This document shows positions 9,201 to 16,787 of a DNA stretch of 64,000 bases, piece after piece. The translations under genes and the position numbers were made by a program. The notes beneath the pieces are model-generated. The model had not been told where the DNA came from. It saw only the letters and a list, made by a program, of their open reading frames with translations, and made no database searches. This DNA comes from Archangium lipolyticum (lineage in GTDB: Bacteria; Myxococcota; Myxococcia; Myxococcales; Myxococcaceae), in assembly GCF_024623785.1 (NCBI RefSeq), contig NZ_JANKBZ010000007.1:344220-408219 (forward strand), written 5' to 3'. The first letter of the stretch is position 1, and each line of letters opens with the position of its first letter.

Positions 9201-11930
9201 TCGCTCGCGGTGGAGCTGCCGCGCTCGGCGAAGGTGGGGGACTCCATCACCGTGAAGGTGAAGGCGCCCTACCGCGGCCGCATGCTCTTCACCGCCGAGA
9301 CGGATGGGGTGCAGGCCGCCGAGTGGAAGGCGGTGGAGCCGGGTGAGGTGTCGTGGAGCTTCAAGCCCTCGGCCTTCGCGCCCAACGTCTACGTCAGTGC
9401 CTTCCTGGTGAAGGATCCGCACCTCGAGTCCGCCCAGGCCTTCATGCCGGACCGGGCCTTCGGTGTGGCCAGCATGAAGCTGGAGCCGGTGGATTACGTG
9501 CAGTCCGTCACGCTCAACGTGCCCAAGGAGGTGCGCTCCAACGACAACCTCCCCGTGGACCTGGAGCTGGGCTCCGTGGAGCCGGGCACCTTCGCCACCG
9601 TGGCCGTGGTGGACGAGGGCATCCTCTCGCTCACGCGCTTCCAGAGCCCCGATCCCATCCAGGATCTCTTCACCAAGCGGGCCCTGGGCGTGCAGACGTA
9701 CGAGACGCTCGGGTGGACGCTGCTGATTCCGCCCGCGGGCGCCAGCCGCTCCACCGGTGGTGACGAGGGCGGTGACGCCTCGGGCCGCGTACAGCCGGTG
9801 AAGCCCGTGGCGCTCTGGAGCGGCGTGTTGCCCGTGCCCTCCAACGGCAAGCTGCGCGTCCCCTTCAAGCTGCCCCAGTACCGCGGCGCGGTGCGCGTCA
9901 TGGTGGTGACGAGCGGCCCCAAGCGCATCGGTCACGCCAGCGCGCAGGTGCTCGTGCGCGACCCGCTCGTGCTCCAGACGACGCTGCCCCGCTTCCTCAG
10001 CCAGGGCGATGAGATCCAGATCCCCGTCTTCGTCACCAACCTCTCCGGCAAGCCGCAGGACGTGAAGGTGTCCCTCTCCGCGGAGAACCTCCCCGTGCCG
10101 GGCATGGCCATGCCCGCGTCCATGGCCTCACCGCTGCAACTGCTCGGCAAGAGCGAGGGCAAGGTGCGGCTGGAGAATGGCAAGGCGGCCACGCTCGTCT
10201 TCCAGGCCAAGGCCGTCCAGGCCGTGGGCGCCGCCCGCCTCAAGGTGACGGCCGAGGGCGGTGGACACACCTCCTTCGAGCAGCTCGACGTGCCCTTCCT
10301 CCCCGCGGGCCCGCGCGAGCGCAAGGTGCAGCGCATCGAGCTGGCCGCTGGCACGCTGGACCTGGCGCCCTACATGGAGGGCTGGATGCCCACCAGCGAG
10401 CGCTCGACGTTCTGGGTGACCACCAACCCCTACGCCGAGTCCTTCCAGCACCTCTCGTACCTGGTGCGCTACCCGTACGGCTGCATCGAGCAGACGACGT
10501 CCTCCACCCGTCCGCTGCTCTACGTCTCCGGGCTCATCGACAGCGTGGACCCGACGCTCACCGCCAGCGCGAAGCTGGAGGACATGGTGATGTCGGGCGT
10601 GAACCGGGTGCTCTCCATGCAGACGCCCTCGGGCGGCTTCAGCTACTGGCCGGGCGCCACCGAGCCGGTGGAGTGGGGCTCGGCCTACGCCGCGCACCTG
10701 CTCCTGGACGCGCAGAAGCTCAAGTACGCCGTCCCCCAGGACCGCATCGACAGCGCGCTCGAGTGGATGAACCAGCAGGTGACCCGCCGCGAGGGCCGCT
10801 CCGGTCCGGGGTCCTATAATGATGGCTCCGAGGCCTACATGCACTACGTGCTGGCCATGGCCGGCAAGGGCCACAAGGCGCGCGTGCAGAAGCTCATCGA
10901 CCAGCTCGGCAACCAGAAGTTCTACAGCAACAGCCAGCGCGCGGAGCAGGACTTCATGCTCAAGGCCGCGCTGTACATGGCGGGAGACCGCCGCTACGAG
11001 AAGGACCTGCGCAACCCGGACGTCTCGGCGGTGGTGGAGGAGCGGTGGAATGGCTGGTCCTTCTACTCGGACCGGCGCCGGCGCGGCTTCATGCTGAGCA
11101 CGTTCCAGGACCTGTTCGGGGAAGACCCGGCGGGCGAGCCGCTCGCGCAGCGCGTGGCCGAGGCCCTCAAGGCTCAGAACAGCGGCTCCTACACCACGCA
11201 GGAGCTGGTCTGGGGCATCACCGGCCTGGGCAAGCGCGTGGCGGGGGCTGCCTCCAAGTTCTCCCCGCCCGTGCTGTCGGCGGACGGCAAGGAGGTGGCC
11301 ACCAAGGACGGCGGGAAGCAGCGTGCCTCGGACCGCACCTGGGCGCTGGTGCGCGCGAGCGAGCGCAAGGGCCTCAACCTCAAGGTGCCGGAGAAGGGCG
11401 AGGGCAAGCTCTACCTGGTGATGGCCAGCGAGGGCGTGCGCGCGGACGGGCAGTACCGCACGGGCGGAGAGGGCCTCACCCTCGAGCGCACCTACCGCAA
11501 CCTGGAGGGCGACACGCTCGACGTCCAGGGCGGCGGCCCGGTGAACCTGGCGGACCTCGTCTACGTGCAGGTCCGCATCAAGAACACCTCGGGTGAGCGC
11601 ATCCAGAACATCGCCCTGGTGGACCGGCTGCCGGCGGGCTGGGAGATCGAGAACGCGCGGCTCGGACGCGGGGGCCAGGTGGAGTGGGCCTCCAGCGAGG
11701 AGCAGTGGAGCGCGGACTACGTGAACCTCCGGGACGACCGGGTGGAGGTCTTCGGCGCCCTGGACGCGGGCGAGACGAAGACGGTCATCTACGCGGTGCG
11801 CGCGGTGACGTCCGGGAAGTTCACGCTGCCGCCCGTCGAGGCGGAGGCGATGTACGACCCGCGCATCTGGGCGCGCGAGGCGGGAGGCTCGGTCGAGGTC
11901 TCCGGTCCCTGGGCGGACTTCCTGCTGTAG
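6216..11930 (+). CDS. Bacterial alpha-2-macroglobulin family lipoprotein
   Basis: A 1904-residue protein. After the signal segment LLVGALAGC (lipobox) comes a Ser/Thr/Pro linker and a chain of MG-type beta domains (bait and A2M regions, including YSDRGVYRPGDTAHVVAVLRG). The thioester motif GCIEQ has its Cys at about residue 1423, followed by the alpha-helical thioester domain (about 1430-1720). A C-terminal receptor-like beta domain (VQVRIKNTSGERIQNIALVDR) ends the protein. Family members trap proteases covalently in the periplasm and are thought to protect the cell envelope. The ATG at 6216 has GAGG just upstream. The usual partner gene pbpC lies 11.8 kb downstream here, not adjacent. Confidence 0.95.
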   Translation: MGPRSVPIPKSSRASRACWLLAALLVGALAGCKKDESKNTPQPSTPASTPGASASGTSTPSTPPSAESLSPVIRELGSEGMVPREVVLEFPRAVAPEDNEVRKGTVVTVTPDVPGSLTFRSGSTLVFTPRDSFAFKTGYTVSLDALELGDGTVVKPKASGEWSRSFTTPAFTFLRLSPRQMDVKKGKVETDLVFSGPVDVATVRRFIAFSVDGKALSDVKLRTLPTDRNTVVAALGGASLKPGSEVRFSLKPGLTSTVRNGGTAPAGEGSFKLLVGKRLDITNAYVQEGATGHYIEVRCREVASEAERSQEEGEEDYDYYGNGGDRCSLDDDVAEEAIHFNPPVKLSVSPSRWGFRVFGDFKRGSYAMRIDAGAVSTTGGTLLSTYERSFSISARSPQLSFGTTGRYLPRSAWRNLPLNHLNLDAVELVVRHVPQENLLFWMSSDGQEAADERTSNVLLRKQMPVQGAQDTLATTWLDVGSLVPASTKGLVEITASGHGGKSAASRILLTDLSLVAKRGLAPRGSDAKEEVWVWALGMETTEPLSGVEVSLVKKSGQVVTRCTTGGADGCKLTVPAPGVDTAEPFALLARKGDEFTYLKYSELKTEIANSDVQGEPYRSDRPYRASVYSDRGVYRPGDTAHVVAVLRGQDDVAPPAGMPVVLKVVDPRERDLKKVTLKTNEAGLVSLDVPFEAYQDTGAYRVVLSVADKQVASYGLNVEEFVPERMKVTARAEKPGYLQGEEVPLTVEAAYLFGGSAESSPVEVTCRLVPSVFSPKDNAQYAYGVWRPEGTEVKATVLGQVKGELDAKGRTLVRCPAQQDAGGFKGPARLVAQASVFEAGSGRSTVGEASVPVHPEAYYVGLQANVDKVKAGQPFTVTGVVVDWQGAPYGKAVKPLEVEYLRLDEEYGYFYDEESGEERYQRHLRPVREGRTTAKPEGGKFSFQVTPSTDAAGYLVRVKSGAAQTDLQLEGNGRYYWSDESSSRVDQTPRPARPTSLAVELPRSAKVGDSITVKVKAPYRGRMLFTAETDGVQAAEWKAVEPGEVSWSFKPSAFAPNVYVSAFLVKDPHLESAQAFMPDRAFGVASMKLEPVDYVQSVTLNVPKEVRSNDNLPVDLELGSVEPGTFATVAVVDEGILSLTRFQSPDPIQDLFTKRALGVQTYETLGWTLLIPPAGASRSTGGDEGGDASGRVQPVKPVALWSGVLPVPSNGKLRVPFKLPQYRGAVRVMVVTSGPKRIGHASAQVLVRDPLVLQTTLPRFLSQGDEIQIPVFVTNLSGKPQDVKVSLSAENLPVPGMAMPASMASPLQLLGKSEGKVRLENGKAATLVFQAKAVQAVGAARLKVTAEGGGHTSFEQLDVPFLPAGPRERKVQRIELAAGTLDLAPYMEGWMPTSERSTFWVTTNPYAESFQHLSYLVRYPYGCIEQTTSSTRPLLYVSGLIDSVDPTLTASAKLEDMVMSGVNRVLSMQTPSGGFSYWPGATEPVEWGSAYAAHLLLDAQKLKYAVPQDRIDSALEWMNQQVTRREGRSGPGSYNDGSEAYMHYVLAMAGKGHKARVQKLIDQLGNQKFYSNSQRAEQDFMLKAALYMAGDRRYEKDLRNPDVSAVVEERWNGWSFYSDRRRRGFMLSTFQDLFGEDPAGEPLAQRVAEALKAQNSGSYTTQELVWGITGLGKRVAGAASKFSPPVLSADGKEVATKDGGKQRASDRTWALVRASERKGLNLKVPEKGEGKLYLVMASEGVRADGQYRTGGEGLTLERTYRNLEGDTLDVQGGGPVNLADLVYVQVRIKNTSGERIQNIALVDRLPAGWEIENARLGRGGQVEWASSEEQWSADYVNLRDDRVEVFGALDAGETKTVIYAVRAVTSGKFTLPPVEAEAMYDPRIWAREAGGSVEVSGPWADFLL

Positions 11931-11946
11931 TCACCCAGGAAAAACG

Positions 11947-11981
11947 ACCGGCGCGGCGCCAGGACTGGCCGCCGCGCCGGT
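11947..11981 (-). terminator. Intrinsic terminator of the M4 metalloprotease gene
   Basis: A perfect 12-bp inverted repeat, ACCGGCGCGGCG / CGCCGCGCCGGT, with an 11-base loop. On the minus strand it is followed by CGTTTTT. It sits between convergent genes and, by its T-run, serves the minus-strand protease. Confidence 0.8.
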
Positions 11982-12008
11982 GTGGGGGGGATTGGGTGCT
12001 GCCCGGGG

Positions 12009-13796
12009 TTACTGCGCGGAGCTCACCTTGAGGGTGACGCCGGAGTAGGCCGAGTAGCCGCGGATCATGACGTAGTACGTGCCCTGCTTCGCCGGGTTGA
12101 AGGTGCAGGTCTCGTTGTTGCCGGAGGCGTAGGGCCGGCAGTCGTAGCTGGTGGTGGTGGGCGCGCTGCCGAACTTCACGTACAGGTCGGCGTCACCCGA
12201 GCCGCCGGACATCTCGAACTTGATCGCGGTCGCGCCGGCCGGCGTGACGTAGCTGAAGTTCGTCGAGCTGCTCCGGGCGCCGGACAGGTTGCTCTGGGTG
12301 GCGAGCGTCGTGAACACCGGGGCGGGGGTCACGCCCACCGCGCTCCACGCCTCGTTGACGGAGGTGACGGCGGCCGAGCCGTAGAGGTCGGCGGCGGCCT
12401 TCGCCGTGGCGTTGCGCGCGTCCCCGAACGTGCTGCTCGGGGTCAGGTAGACGGTGTTGGCCCGGTAGAAGATGGCCGCGCCCTTCATGATGCTGCTGTA
12501 GGGGTTGGCATCGAGCGCCGGCACCACGTTGCTCGTCTTGCCGCGCGGGTGGCTGCCGCCGGACACCATCAGCTGGAAGGCCAGGTTGGCGATGCCCGAG
12601 TTCCAGTGCACGCCGCCGTTGTCCGAGGTGCCCGTGTAGCGGGTGGGGTAGTAGTCGTAGTCACCAGCGATGGCAGGGTCGTTCATGTAGCGGAGCGCGT
12701 CGCCCGGGGTGGCCGGGGTCCAGCACTCCTCGCCAATCTTCCAGGTGTTGCCGCTGACGGCTCCATCCCGGAAGGCCTCGATGGAGGCGCCGAAGATGTC
12801 GGACATGGCCTCGTTGAGGGCGCCCGACTCGTTCGAGTAGATGAGGTCCGACGAGTTGTCGGTGACGGCGTGGGTGAGCTCGTGGGCCACGACGTCGAGC
12901 ACCGTCAGCGCGGAGGAGTCCACCCCGTTGCCGTCGCCGTACACCATCTGCGTCCCGTCCCAGTACGCGTTCACGTAGTCCCTGCTGTAGTGCACGGACG
13001 AGCTGAGGGTGGCGCCAGCGCCGTTGTAACTGTCACGCCCGAACATGCTGTAGTAGAAGTCGTACGTGAAGCCCGCGTTGTCGTGCGCCTGGTCCAGGAC
13101 GGCGTCGCCCGAGGGCGCCTGTCCCTCGGAGCGCACCAGCGTGCCGGGCAGCGTCGTCCGGTTGCCCGCGGTGTAGGTCCTGCGGTTGCGGCTGGTCTGC
13201 AGGTTGTCGAACTGCTGGACGAGCTCGCCCGTGTGCGCGTCGATGAAGAGGTTCGGCATCGAGGGCTCGCCCCTGGCCGTGACGGTCTCGAGCCGCACGC
13301 GCCAGGTCAGCCGGGCGCCCTTGCTCCCGGGGAGGATCTGCAGGTCCGACTTCGGCTCGCCCACCAGGGTGCTCGCGCCGCCCACCTGGGAGATCGCCAG
13401 CTGTGTGGCCTCGTCGGCCCGGAGCCTGGGGGTGGTGTCCACCCGGATGTCGCGGGCCAGGCGGTCGGTGACCGACCCGATGGAGCCGTCCTCCTCGAAG
13501 TGGATGATGGCCTGGGTGCCGAACACCGAGACGCCGTTGATGCTCTGCGTCAGGCGCTCGTGGCTCCTGCCGCGCATGTCGACCAGTGCGCGCTTGAACG
13601 ACAGCTCACCCGCCCCGCGGAGGAACTCGGGCCGCTGCGCCTTGAGCTGCTGCAGGCCCCTCCCTCCAGCGACGGAGGACAGGCCGCTGTCAGTCGTCCC
13701 CGGGGTGGCCTGAGCGTCGACGTCCGTGGTGTCGACGCCGCAAGCGGTCCCGAGGAGCACGAAGGGGAGGATGGAAACGAGTCGGCGAATGCGCAT
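12009..13796 (-). CDS. M4 (thermolysin-like) zinc metalloprotease, secreted, with C-terminal PPC domain
   Basis: A 595-residue preproprotease. GGAGGAACC upstream of the ATG at 13796 fixes the start. A signal with a lipobox-like end (FVLLGTAC) precedes an FTP/PepSY-type propeptide (to about residue 200). The catalytic domain has HELTH at about 305-309 and GALNEAMSD with the third zinc ligand Glu at about 329, the thermolysin spacing. NGGVHWNSGIAN contains the downstream His region. A bacterial pre-peptidase C-terminal beta domain (about 490-595, ending GYSAYSGVTLKVSS) follows. It is probably a nutritional or predatory extracellular protease, with a strong terminator downstream. Confidence 0.95.
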   Translation of the reverse strand: MRIRRLVSILPFVLLGTACGVDTTDVDAQATPGTTDSGLSSVAGGRGLQQLKAQRPEFLRGAGELSFKRALVDMRGRSHERLTQSINGVSVFGTQAIIHFEEDGSIGSVTDRLARDIRVDTTPRLRADEATQLAISQVGGASTLVGEPKSDLQILPGSKGARLTWRVRLETVTARGEPSMPNLFIDAHTGELVQQFDNLQTSRNRRTYTAGNRTTLPGTLVRSEGQAPSGDAVLDQAHDNAGFTYDFYYSMFGRDSYNGAGATLSSSVHYSRDYVNAYWDGTQMVYGDGNGVDSSALTVLDVVAHELTHAVTDNSSDLIYSNESGALNEAMSDIFGASIEAFRDGAVSGNTWKIGEECWTPATPGDALRYMNDPAIAGDYDYYPTRYTGTSDNGGVHWNSGIANLAFQLMVSGGSHPRGKTSNVVPALDANPYSSIMKGAAIFYRANTVYLTPSSTFGDARNATAKAAADLYGSAAVTSVNEAWSAVGVTPAPVFTTLATQSNLSGARSSSTNFSYVTPAGATAIKFEMSGGSGDADLYVKFGSAPTTTSYDCRPYASGNNETCTFNPAKQGTYYVMIRGYSAYSGVTLKVSSAQ

Positions 13797-13906
13797 GGCG
13801 GTTCCTCCGGTTCGACAGAGTGTCGAACTCTTTCCTCGTTTTCCCATAAAATGAGGATATCCGTCAAGGCGTAATCTTTCGTTGTTCCAGTAATTTCCTC
13901 CTTGCT

Positions 13907-15907
13907 CTACCTGCCGGTTCCGCCGAGCAGCTCCCGTGCCAGCTGCTGGAGTTCCTGGGTGGAGAAGGGCTTCTCGAGCCGAGGGTTCTCGATCCGCTCC
14001 AGGAACGCGCGGGCATCGGGCGTGAAGGCCCCACCCGTCATGAACACCATGCGCTCCGTCATTCCGGGCAGGTGGAGGGAGAGCTCCTGGTGCAGGTCCA
14101 TTCCGCTCATCTCCGGCATCATGAGGTCGCTCAGGATGAGGTCGAAGTGCTCCCCGCCCTGGAGCCGCGCGAGGGCTTCACGCGCGCTCGTCAGCGTGAC
14201 GACTTCGTGGTGGCGCTGGAGCGAGCGGCGGACGGCCACGCCGATCATCGGTTCGTCATCCACGACGAGGATGCGGCCCCGCGTGGGCGCCGCGTGGGCC
14301 TGCTCCGGGGGCGCGCGTGGGGCCTGGAGGGGCGCGGTGGCGGCGCGCAGGATGATCCGGAAGGTGCTTCCCCGTCCCACCGTGCTCTCCACCTCCATGC
14401 GTCCACCGAAGCTGGTCACGATGCCGTGGCAGATCGACAGGCCGAGCCCCGTCCCCGTGCCCACGGGCTTGGTCGTGAAGAACGGCTCGAACACCTTGGC
14501 GAGCAGGTCCGCCGGGATGCCCGAGCCCGTATCGCGCACTTCGATCATCACCCCCTCGGGGTGGCGCCGCGTGACGACGCGGATCTCATTGCGCTCCACG
14601 TTCCCTTCCGGGATGGCGTGCGCCGCGTTCACCAGCAGGTTCAGGATGACCTGCCCGAGCTGGCCCTCGTTCGCCTCGGCCAGGAGCGGCTCCGCGTAGT
14701 CGCGCACCAGCCGTGCGCGGTGCCGGAGCTCGTTCCAGGCCATTCGGATGGAGCCCTCGAGCACGTGCCGGACGTCCACGGGCTCGGGCCGCGCCTGCTC
14801 CTCCGCGCGCGTGAACATCTTCAATTGCCGGACGATGTCGCGCACGCGGACGAGGCCCTCCTGGGCATCGGAGAGCAGCTTGCGGATCTCCTCGTGGTCG
14901 CCGCCGGAGGGCACCAGGCGTGGGAGCACGTCCGCCTCCAGGTGGCTGAGGTTGGTCATCACATAGGAGAGCGGGTTGTTGATCTCGTGCGCGACCCCCG
15001 CGGCGAGTGTCCCGAGCGAGGCCATCCGGTCCGAGAGCAGCAGCCGGGCCTGCATCTGCTTGCGTTCGGTCTGGTTTCTCACGATGCGGACCAGGCTCGG
15101 CTGGCCATCGAACACCACGGAGAGCTGGGCGATCTCCACGGGGACGATGCCGCCCTCCTTGCGCAGCAGGCGCAGCTCACAAGGGGGAACCGGCCTTCCT
15201 TCCCGCTGGGCCTCGCGGAACTCGAGGGTGAGGCGCGCCTGATCCTCCGGGTGGAAGAGGCTCTCCTCCAGCTCGCGCACCGAGCGCCCCACGAGCTCGT
15301 TCGGGGAGTGCCACCCGACCAGCCTGACGAGCGCGGGGTTGGCGTAGACGAGCTGCTCGTTCTGGAGCACGCAGATGCCATCGGGCAGCCGCTCGATGAG
15401 CTCACGGAAGCTGGCCTGTGACCGGCGCAGCGCCTCCAGCATCCGCGCGTGCTGCAGGGTGTAGCGGATCGACCGCTCCAGCAGCTCCGGGGTCAGCTGC
15501 GCCTTCATGAGGAAGTCGGCGGCTCCGGCCTCCATCGCCCGGTAGTCGACCGCCTCATCCACCGCGCCGGTCAACAGGATGGCCGGGATCTGCCACCCCT
15601 TGCTCCGTGCCTGCTCGAGCAGCTCCAGCCCCGTGCTCGCGCCGAGGCGGTAGTCGAGCAGGCAGACGTCGTAATGCCCCAGCTCCATCTCCGCGAGCGC
15701 CTGCTCGCAGGTGTCCACCCACTCGAGCACCATCCGCTTCGGGAGGAGGGACGTCAGGGCATCGCGCACCAGGACGAAGTCATCCTCGTCATCCTCGACG
15801 AGCAGGACCCGGATGGGGCGCGTGTCTTCCTCATGCCTCGTCAGGGACGTGGGGGCGGGGGAGTTCGACGAGCTGGAACCAGTGTTTGTCGAGCACCTTG
15901 ACGACAT
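13907..15907 (-). CDS. Hybrid histidine kinase REC-PAS-HisKA-HATPase-REC
   Basis: A cytosolic sensor kinase of up to 666 residues without membrane segments. Domains in order: receiver (about 32-150, phospho-Asp about 85 in LLDYRLG), PAS (about 163-290), HisKA with the phospho-His in GVAHEINNP (about 307), HATPase with NLLVNAAHAIPEG and TGTGLGLSIC, and a C-terminal receiver (GRILVVDDEP, DLILSDLMMP). The start is uncertain. The ATG at 15907 overlaps the upstream response regulator by 77 bases, and no ATG or GTG lies between it and the first receiver, so a non-ATG start near the regulator stop is possible. The frame overlap implies translational coupling with that regulator. Confidence 0.92.
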   Translation of the reverse strand: MSSRCSTNTGSSSSNSPAPTSLTRHEEDTRPIRVLLVEDDEDDFVLVRDALTSLLPKRMVLEWVDTCEQALAEMELGHYDVCLLDYRLGASTGLELLEQARSKGWQIPAILLTGAVDEAVDYRAMEAGAADFLMKAQLTPELLERSIRYTLQHARMLEALRRSQASFRELIERLPDGICVLQNEQLVYANPALVRLVGWHSPNELVGRSVRELEESLFHPEDQARLTLEFREAQREGRPVPPCELRLLRKEGGIVPVEIAQLSVVFDGQPSLVRIVRNQTERKQMQARLLLSDRMASLGTLAAGVAHEINNPLSYVMTNLSHLEADVLPRLVPSGGDHEEIRKLLSDAQEGLVRVRDIVRQLKMFTRAEEQARPEPVDVRHVLEGSIRMAWNELRHRARLVRDYAEPLLAEANEGQLGQVILNLLVNAAHAIPEGNVERNEIRVVTRRHPEGVMIEVRDTGSGIPADLLAKVFEPFFTTKPVGTGTGLGLSICHGIVTSFGGRMEVESTVGRGSTFRIILRAATAPLQAPRAPPEQAHAAPTRGRILVVDDEPMIGVAVRRSLQRHHEVVTLTSAREALARLQGGEHFDLILSDLMMPEMSGMDLHQELSLHLPGMTERMVFMTGGAFTPDARAFLERIENPRLEKPFSTQELQQLARELLGGTGR

Positions 15908-16298
15908 CGACGAGCCCCTCGAAGGAGACCGGCTTGGTGATGAAACAGTTCGCTCCCAGGTTGTAGCTGCGCAGGATGTCTTCCTCGGCCTTGGAAGTCG
16001 TCAGCACGACCACGGGAATGTGTCTGAGCGTCGGGTCGGACTTGATCTCCCGCAGCGCCTCGCGGCCATCCTTGCGAGGCATGTTCAGGTCCAGGAGGAT
16101 CAACCCGGGCCGCGGAGACTCCTTCGGGTCGGCATGGCGGCCCCGGCGGTACAGGTAGTCGAGCAGGTCCTCTCCGTCCTCGACGCACCGGAACTCGTTG
16201 GCGAGCCGGCTCTCGCGCATCGCGCAGCGGGCGAACTCCCGATCATCTTCATCGTCATCCGCCATCAAGATGGTGACGGGTTTGCGTGATGGCTCCAT
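15831..16298 (-). CDS. Single-domain response regulator (Rcp1-like)
   Basis: A 155-residue receiver domain without an output domain. The acidic pair is in MADDDEDDRE, the phospho-acceptor is Asp about 70 in LILLDLNMPRKDG, the conserved Thr lies in VVLTTSK and the Lys in FITKPV. Family members with the DLNMPRKDG pattern commonly work with phytochrome-type or PAS kinases. It overlaps and precedes the hybrid kinase on the same strand, so the two very likely form one phosphorelay. Confidence 0.93.
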   Translation of the reverse strand: MEPSRKPVTILMADDDEDDREFARCAMRESRLANEFRCVEDGEDLLDYLYRRGRHADPKESPRPGLILLDLNMPRKDGREALREIKSDPTLRHIPVVVLTTSKAEEDILRSYNLGANCFITKPVSFEGLVDVVKVLDKHWFQLVELPRPHVPDEA

Positions 16299-16787
16299 GG
16301 ACTCCTACCTGGCTACGAGTGGGGCAATCATTTGCATCAATTCCTGGCGTGTCGTTTCGCCGGTCGGGTCCGCGCCGGATGCGCTCTCGCTGCCCTGGGT
16401 CTTCACATCCGCCTCTCGGTTCTCGTCCAGGAAGACCCCGCTTGCGACCTCCACCCGGTCACAGGATTACAGTGTGGGGTCAAAATCTCAGCAGCACTCT
16501 ACCATGAGGCGACCGGTAGATGACAGTTGGGGCCGGTCGAGCCTTGCTCGCGGAAGAAAGAGCTTGCTTATCCGCCAAGAGCTGGATTCGCGGCCCGTAT
16601 TCCCTGTTTGACCTTTGTTTCAACCGGACCCCGGGTACGTTCATCTCTCTCAATGTGTGCAGGCTTTCGTTGAGAGATGAAGGAATTCCGCTGCTGCCCT
16701 GGCAATGGAACGGGAATGCTCGGATAAACTGAAAGCTCAAATCCAGGTCAGGGTCCTGGCCACAAGGGAAAGAGAAAGAGCCCGCGC
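16299..16787. other. 489-base divergent intergenic region
   Basis: It separates the response regulator/kinase pair (minus) from the second hybrid kinase (plus) and must hold both promoters. It is less GC-rich than its surroundings (16470-16740). An 8-bp inverted repeat, TCTCTCAA / TTGAGAGA, at about 16646-16676 could be an operator or a leader hairpin. Short open frames here lack an RBS and known domains, so I see no convincing gene. No clear sigma-70 or sigma-54 boxes were identified. Confidence 0.5.

Noticed and set aside
7260..9935. 891-codon minus-strand frame opposite the alpha-2-macroglobulin gene
   Set aside because: His/Arg/Gly-rich antisense translation with no RBS or domain. The plus-strand gene is certain.
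16480..16740. Small minus-strand frame in the kinase intergenic region
   Set aside because: No RBS, no signal or domain, and it occupies the region that must contain promoters for the divergent kinases.
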